DNA of 10,835 nt, taken from NCBI GenBank assembly GCA_910587545.1, contig CAJUMI010000035.1, positions 12,748 to 23,582 on the forward strand. Direction: 5' to 3'. This document shows, in pieces, positions 6,756-10,835 of the stretch. The notes under the pieces were generated by a model. The model was not told the DNA's origin and made no database searches. It saw only the letters and a program-made list of their open reading frames with translations. Position 1 is the stretch's first letter, and the number at the start of each line of letters is the position of its first letter. The position numbers and the translations under genes were made by a program. The DNA is from an uncultured Muribaculaceae bacterium (GTDB lineage: Bacteria > Bacteroidota > Bacteroidia > Bacteroidales > Muribaculaceae).

Positions 6756-6799
6756 TTTTTGTACATATTTGACGCAAAAGGATGTTTTTGAACATATTT
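6756..6799. repeat. Imperfect direct repeat in the tRNA-Pro / secDF spacer
   Basis: TTTTTGTACATATTT (6756-6770) recurs as TTTTTGAACATATTT (6785-6799), 14 of 15 bases identical, with starts 29 bp apart. It lies just upstream of the tRNA promoter and about 80 bp upstream of the secDF -7 box. The DNA here is AT-rich, so chance is possible. The rest of this 236 bp spacer (6704-6939) holds the two promoters and no gene. Confidence 0.4.
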
Positions 6800-6877
6800 T
6801 TAGCCCCGATTTGAGTAAATATACCGTCTGATGTCACAATTTTAAGCGCACGGCGCGGTTTAATGGAGAAAAAACAC

Positions 6878-6885
6878 TATATTTG
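6878..6885 (+). promoter_or_regulatory. -7 element of the secDF promoter
   Basis: TATATTTG matches TAnnTTTG perfectly. No clear TTTG is present at 19-21 bp upstream, where the sequence is GC-rich. The implied leader to the ATG at 6940 is about 48 nt and AT-rich close to the start (taattaataatttaacc), as is common in Bacteroidetes. Confidence 0.55.
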
Positions 6886-6939
6886 CGAGCTGAAATTTAC
6901 CCGTTAATACTAATTAATAATTTAACCATAAAAAATCAC

Positions 6940-9816
6940 ATGCAAAGCAAAGGATCTTTAGGAAGCACTGTTGCCGGTGTTATCGCGATTTTCCTCGTAT
7001 TGGTGTGCCTCTTCTATCTTTCATTCTCGTTCATTTCGAGCAAGCATGAATCTGCGGCCGCACAATATGCACTCGTGGAATCCGGCGACAATGACGATGC
7101 CGCTTACAATCAAGCTTACAAGCACTACATGGACTCGCTCGGCGAGCAGAAAGTATATCTCGGATATACTCTCAACGATGTTCGCAAATGGGGCGTAGGT
7201 CTCGGCCTTGACCTCAAGGGAGGTATGAACGTTATTCTTCAGGTCGACATACCTGACATGCTCCGCTCGATGAAGAGCGGCGACACCGACTCTGTCTTCG
7301 AATCGGCTATCGCTGCCGCCAACGGTCTGATCGACCGCCATGTCACAGACGACTATGTCGGTGCGTTCGTGTCGGAGTATCGCAGCCGCAAACCTCAGGC
7401 CGACTTCTCGGTGATATTTCAGGGTCTTGTAAATCCCGGATCGAGTGACGATCAGGTACGCACAAAACTCAAATCGGAAGTTAAGGACCGTGTCGACAAC
7501 TCTGCGACTAACGTGCTTCGCAGCCGTATCGACCAGTTCGGCGTCGTTTCGCCCAACATTCAGGTTCTTCAGGGTAAGGACGGTCAGATCCTGCTCGAAC
7601 TTCCCGGTGTGAAAGATCACGAACGTGTGCGTGAGCTTCTCCAGCGCTCGGCCAATCTCGAGTTCTACGAAACTTATACAGTCGACCAGATCGCCAACGC
7701 ACTCTCTTCGGCTTATACCCGTCTCAACGCTGACACATTATATAATGCGGCTCCTCTCGCCCAACTTCTCGCCTCGCAGGGCAGCGGCGCCACCGTAGGC
7801 TATGCGCCCGACGCGCGCGCAATGGCTCAGATCAATACACTCCTTGAGTCTTCCGTGGCCAAGAGTGTCCTTCCTTCTGATCTCCGTCTCCGCTGGGGCG
7901 TCAAGCCGGTTGTCCGTGTCGATCCCGCCACTAAGCAGGAATACAATTTCGGCTTCCCCCTTTATGCACTCCGTACGTCTGGCGGCAAGCCCGTTCTCGA
8001 CGGCAAGGCTGTCAGCGACGCTTCGGCCAACTACGACAATTTCCGTGGCAACGAAGTGTCGATGCGCATGAACCCCGAAGGTTCACGTGCGTGGGCCCGC
8101 ATCACTTCGGCCAACCTCAACCGTCAGGTCGCAATCGTCCTCGACGATCAGGTCTACTCTGCTCCTACAGTCAACAGCGTCATCGAAGGCGGTAGTTCTT
8201 CAATAACCGGAGACTTCTCTCTCGATGAGGCAAAAGACCTCTCCAATGTGCTTAAGTCGGGCAAGATGGATGCCAAGGTTCACATCATCAGTGACATGGT
8301 CATCGGTCCGTCGCTTGGCGCTCAGGCCATTCAGGCAGGTTTCATCTCGTTTATGGTGGCTCTTGTTCTGCTCATGGTCTTCATGATAGTGTTCTACGGA
8401 TGGATCCCCGGTTGTGTGGCCAACATCTGTCTGATCTTCAACCTCTTCTTTACGTTCGGTATTCTCGCGTCATTCCAGGCTGTCCTCACCCTCTCGGGTA
8501 TCGCCGGTATCGTGCTTTCGCTTGGTATGGCAGTCGACGCAAATGTGCTTATCTTCGAACGTTCTAAAGAGGAACTCCGTGCCGGCAAGAATCTCCGCAC
8601 CGCTATTTCCGACGGTTACAGCAATGCGTTCTCGGCAATCTTCGACTCCAACTTGACATCGATCATCACCGGTATAATCCTTCTGCTCTTCGGCACAGGT
8701 CCGATCAAGGGCTTCGCAACAACTCTGATCATCGGCCTTGTTTGCTCGTTCTTCACCGCTGTCTACCTCAGCCGTCTCTTCTTCACGTGGTTCAGCAAGA
8801 CCAGGATGTTCAACGCTATCACCTTCCAGACTGCAGCTTCGCGCAAGATGTTTGTCAGCACCAACTATAATTTCCTCGGTGCCCGCAAACTCAGCTTCAC
8901 AATCGCCGGCATCTTTGCTGCGATCGTTGTCATCTCGCTCTTTGTCCGCGGTCTCAATCAGGGCATCGACTTCTCGGGTGGCCGCAACTATGTTGTCAAG
9001 TTCGAGCAGCCTGTAAGTACATCTGAACTTCAGGAAGTGCTTGCGCCCCAGTTCCCCGGTTCTTCTGTTTCCGTGATCACGATCGAAAGCTCCAACCAGG
9101 TGCGCATCTCGACCAACTACAAGATCACTGATGAGAACGAGAATACCGAAAAAGAAATCACTGCCAAATTGTTCGAGGCTCTCAAACCCTATCTCCGCGA
9201 CGGCATGTCGGCAGCTGAATTCTCGACCACCGACGCTTCACAGGGCATTGTACAGTCGCAGAAAGTCGGTCCTTCCGTGGCCGATGACATGCGCACCGAT
9301 GCCTACATCGCAGTGATCATCTCGCTTATCGCGATGTTCCTCTACATCCTGCTCCGCTTCCGCAACGTGGCCTTCTCGCTCGGTGCGCTTGCCGCAGTCG
9401 CATTCACCGCTTTCTCGATCATCGGCTTCTATTCGCTGTTCTATGGCGTGCTTCCGTTCGCTATGGAAATCGACCAGACTTTCATCGCCGCGATCCTGAC
9501 GGTGATCGGTTACCAGATCAACGATACCGTGGTCGTCTTCGACCGTGTTCGTGAAAATGTAGGTCTCTATCCCAAACAGGACTTCTTCACCACGATCAAC
9601 AAGTCGATCAACTCCACTCTCGGACGTACGATCATGACATCATGCTCGACCTTGCTCGTGCTTCTCTGCATCTTCATTCTCGGTGGTGATGCTATCCGCA
9701 GCTTCACATTCGCAATGATCTTCGGTGTGATCATCGGCACACTCGCGACAATCTACGTTGCCGCTCCCGTAGCCTACCTCACCGACGCACGCCGTGCCAA
9801 AGTCGCCAAGAAATAA
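6940..9816 (+). CDS. secDF: Protein translocase subunit SecDF, fused SecD-SecF (958 aa)
   Basis: SecDF is an inner-membrane RND-type protein that uses the proton gradient to pull exported proteins through SecYEG. The SecD half has TM1 at 11-32, the start of the periplasmic P1 region marked by GLGLDLKGGMNVIL (87-100), and a five-helix block at about 466-615. That block contains MAVDANVLIFER (530-541), whose Asp533 is the conserved proton-path residue. The SecF half has a helix near 652-670, QGIDFSGG (674-681), a periplasmic domain to about 785, and five helices to about 945. NDTVVVFDRVREN lies at 861-873. Asp862 and Arg896 have the 34-residue spacing of the functional Asp/Arg pair known from Thermus SecDF. 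TTG at 6883 would extend the frame by 19 residues but lies inside the -7 box, so ATG 6940 (MQSKG) was chosen. The P1 segment at about 250-345 is a large Ala/Asn/Asp-rich insertion, as in other Bacteroidetes. The gene stands alone, with a hairpin 24 nt after the stop. Confidence 0.97.
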   Translation: MQSKGSLGSTVAGVIAIFLVLVCLFYLSFSFISSKHESAAAQYALVESGDNDDAAYNQAYKHYMDSLGEQKVYLGYTLNDVRKWGVGLGLDLKGGMNVILQVDIPDMLRSMKSGDTDSVFESAIAAANGLIDRHVTDDYVGAFVSEYRSRKPQADFSVIFQGLVNPGSSDDQVRTKLKSEVKDRVDNSATNVLRSRIDQFGVVSPNIQVLQGKDGQILLELPGVKDHERVRELLQRSANLEFYETYTVDQIANALSSAYTRLNADTLYNAAPLAQLLASQGSGATVGYAPDARAMAQINTLLESSVAKSVLPSDLRLRWGVKPVVRVDPATKQEYNFGFPLYALRTSGGKPVLDGKAVSDASANYDNFRGNEVSMRMNPEGSRAWARITSANLNRQVAIVLDDQVYSAPTVNSVIEGGSSSITGDFSLDEAKDLSNVLKSGKMDAKVHIISDMVIGPSLGAQAIQAGFISFMVALVLLMVFMIVFYGWIPGCVANICLIFNLFFTFGILASFQAVLTLSGIAGIVLSLGMAVDANVLIFERSKEELRAGKNLRTAISDGYSNAFSAIFDSNLTSIITGIILLLFGTGPIKGFATTLIIGLVCSFFTAVYLSRLFFTWFSKTRMFNAITFQTAASRKMFVSTNYNFLGARKLSFTIAGIFAAIVVISLFVRGLNQGIDFSGGRNYVVKFEQPVSTSELQEVLAPQFPGSSVSVITIESSNQVRISTNYKITDENENTEKEITAKLFEALKPYLRDGMSAAEFSTTDASQGIVQSQKVGPSVADDMRTDAYIAVIISLIAMFLYILLRFRNVAFSLGALAAVAFTAFSIIGFYSLFYGVLPFAMEIDQTFIAAILTVIGYQINDTVVVFDRVRENVGLYPKQDFFTTINKSINSTLGRTIMTSCSTLLVLLCIFILGGDAIRSFTFAMIFGVIIGTLATIYVAAPVAYLTDARRAKVAKK

Positions 9817-9840
9817 GCAAATTTGTTTCTCCATATTACA

Positions 9841-9870
9841 AGAGCCCCGGATCACACGATTCGGGGCTCT
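9841..9870 (+). terminator. Hairpin terminator after secDF
   Basis: AGAGCCCCGGATC pairs with GATTCGGGGCTCT to form a 13 bp stem (9841-9853 with 9858-9870, one G-T wobble) capped by an ACAC tetraloop. It begins 24 nt after the secDF stop. There is no T-run after it (gccatataaa follows), so termination may be incomplete, or the hairpin may protect the mRNA 3' end. Confidence 0.75.
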
Positions 9871-9953
9871 GCCATATAAATGTGTTACAGATCGGCGTTA
9901 CGACAACGTGTGCCCTTCTCAGCGACTCGATATGAGTTATTAAGTCTGTGAAA

Positions 9954-9971
9954 ATATGTTATTAAACATAT
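9954..9971. promoter_or_regulatory. Inverted repeat upstream of the RHS gene promoter (possible operator)
   Basis: ATATGTT-ATTA-AACATAT is a perfect 7+7 bp inverted repeat with a 4 bp centre. It ends 7 bp upstream of the -33 element of the next promoter. A partial copy of its left half and centre (TATGAGTTATTAA, 9931-9943) lies upstream, with TTATTAA repeated at a 22 bp interval, about two helical turns. This suits a dimeric regulator, but no regulator is known. Confidence 0.4.
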
Positions 9972-9978
9972 AAAAATA

Positions 9979-10011
9979 TTTGCAAAAGTGGTATCGGGGG
10001 TATTATCTTTG
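9979..10011 (+). promoter_or_regulatory. Bacteroidetes-type promoter of the RHS-type gene
   Basis: TTTG (9979-9982), then 21 bp, then TATCTTTG (10004-10011) matches the consensus at both elements with allowed spacing. The leader to the ATG at 10041 would be about 25 nt. The gene thus appears to have its own transcription start, independent of secDF. Confidence 0.75.
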
Positions 10012-10040
10012 CGAAAACCGATCCTCTAATCCTCACCGCC

Positions 10041-10835
10041 ATGATGCCGACTGTCAGAAAACAGATTGTATATTTGCTCGCGATATTGAGCGCATTGCAA
10101 ATTCATGCACGGGAGATCATGCTGCCGCTGGTTGTGGATCCGCTCAAAGGCGAACTTCTTGATACCGACGTATGGGATTTCTCGCAGCAATGGTCGGGCG
10201 ACGACAGGTCAGGTACTTCGGTTCATGTTTATGGCGACTCGCTGCTCGCAGAGACCGTTGCGGGGCGAAGATATTGGTACTGCATCAGCGGGGATTCAAT
10301 TTTCTACAACGGAGAGGAAGACCGGCTCACGACCATCATCGTTGACTCGCCCGTCTACATGACTACACGCCCTTTTGTTCCCGGATACAGTAGCGGCGGT
10401 ATCGCGCGCATACGCTACGACCGTCTCGACAAGCCTGTCGAGGTCACTTTTAACGACGGCCACCGACAGACCGTCAGCTACGACGGCTTCGGGCGGAAGA
10501 TCAGGGTCGACTACGCCCAGGGACCGGCATCGGTGATAGGCGGCGATCTGCCCGCCGACGGGGACTATGAGGTCACATTGTCAAGAGTCTACGCAGGGGC
10601 GCATGTGTTCTGCGACGGCCGGCTCGAATACTCGGGCTTTCCGAGCGGTTACTTCGACGCCTCGGGGTCACCGAGATACTATATCACCGACTGGCAGGGC
10701 AACAACGTCGCCGTTGTCGACAAGGCAGGGAGTGTCGTGCAGAAGACGACCTACTACCCATACGGTGAGCCGACCATCGAGTCCGAGGGACAGCGGTATC
10801 TTTTCGGCGGCAAGGAGCGCGAACATGCCGGCGGC
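10041..10835 (+). CDS. Secreted, compact RHS-repeat core protein (partial, first 265 residues)
   Basis: The frame is open from ATG 10041 (a second ATG is at 10044) to the window edge with no stop. Residues 1-23 form a Sec signal peptide (VRKQIVYLLAILSALQIHA, likely cut before RE) with no lipobox Cys. Residues of about 24-115 form an unrecognised domain (VWDFSQQWSG, VYGDSLLAETVAGRRYW, RPFVPGYSSGG). Residues 121-158 (ARIRYDRLDKPVEVTFNDG, then VSYDGFGRKIRVDY) are one YD-repeat pair. Residues 178-265 match the start of the RHS-associated core: YYITDWQGNNVAVVD (213-227), TTYYPYGEP (236-244) and FGGKEREHAGG (255-265), where GKERE replaces the usual GKELD. RHS proteins normally carry over a thousand residues of repeats before this core; here almost none precede it. 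In the family, a variable and often toxic C-terminal domain follows the core, but that part is beyond the window. It could be a shortened effector, a tip cassette, or a remnant of a longer gene by internal deletion. Confidence 0.85.
   Translation, partial: MMPTVRKQIVYLLAILSALQIHAREIMLPLVVDPLKGELLDTDVWDFSQQWSGDDRSGTSVHVYGDSLLAETVAGRRYWYCISGDSIFYNGEEDRLTTIIVDSPVYMTTRPFVPGYSSGGIARIRYDRLDKPVEVTFNDGHRQTVSYDGFGRKIRVDYAQGPASVIGGDLPADGDYEVTLSRVYAGAHVFCDGRLEYSGFPSGYFDASGSPRYYITDWQGNNVAVVDKAGSVVQKTTYYPYGEPTIESEGQRYLFGGKEREHAGG

Noticed and set aside
6883..6939. TTG start giving SecDF 19 extra residues
   Set aside because: The TTG lies inside the -7 promoter box, and the extra residues precede the usual MQxKG start of Bacteroidetes SecDF.
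7021..7620. 199-codon open frame on the minus strand inside secDF
   Set aside because: It lies wholly opposite the SecD periplasmic region, has no recognisable motif or promoter, and reflects GC-biased codon use of the true gene.
10105..10362. 85-codon plus-strand frame within the RHS gene
   Set aside because: It is a different frame from the continuous signal peptide plus RHS reading and shows no motif.
1..10835. CRISPR array, insertion sequence or integrase
   Set aside because: No regularly spaced repeats, transposase or recombinase motifs, or terminal inverted repeats were seen anywhere in the window.

Overview
The window looks like chromosome from a member of the order Bacteroidales, possibly Muribaculaceae-like. 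Four things support this. SecD and SecF are fused into one 958-residue protein. Several intergenic regions carry the Bacteroidetes sigma factor signature (TTTG, 19-21 bp, TAnnTTTG), and the genes lack clear Shine-Dalgarno sequences. The tRNA gene does not encode its CCA end. There is also a periplasmic-TPR sensor kinase and an RHS protein of the Bacteroidetes type. The family-level placement is an impression, not a computed result.

Left part (1-3732). The minus strand holds the first 406 codons of pheT (phenylalanyl-tRNA synthetase beta), cut by the window edge, with a good promoter. On the plus strand follows a lone 76-residue protein of unknown function. It converges, with only 6 bp between stop codons, on a 696-residue minus-strand sensor histidine kinase (signal peptide, TPR-like helices, one membrane segment, HisKA and HATPase). 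No response regulator gene lies nearby.

Middle part (3733-6703). Divergent from the kinase is a tight plus-strand operon: ruvX (Holliday-junction resolvase or YqgF nuclease), def (peptide deformylase; ATGA overlap with ruvX) and ettA (ABC-F translation factor; 3 bp gap). It ends at a strong hairpin. On the opposite strand a tRNA-Pro(CGG) gene converges on the same hairpin, which therefore looks bidirectional.

Right part (6704-10835). A 236 bp spacer holds the tRNA promoter (minus), an imperfect direct repeat and the secDF promoter (plus). secDF, the proton-driven accessory factor of the Sec translocon, ends at a 13 bp hairpin. After a spacer with an inverted repeat and a well-formed promoter comes the start of a secreted, unusually compact RHS-type protein. 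Its RHS core begins only about 210 residues after the start, and its variable C-terminal tip lies beyond the window.

Most of the window is housekeeping: translation (pheT, def, ettA, tRNA-Pro), DNA or RNA processing (ruvX) and secretion (secDF). The parts that look accessory are the short RHS gene with its own putative operator, the kinase with an atypical H-box, and the small orphan protein.
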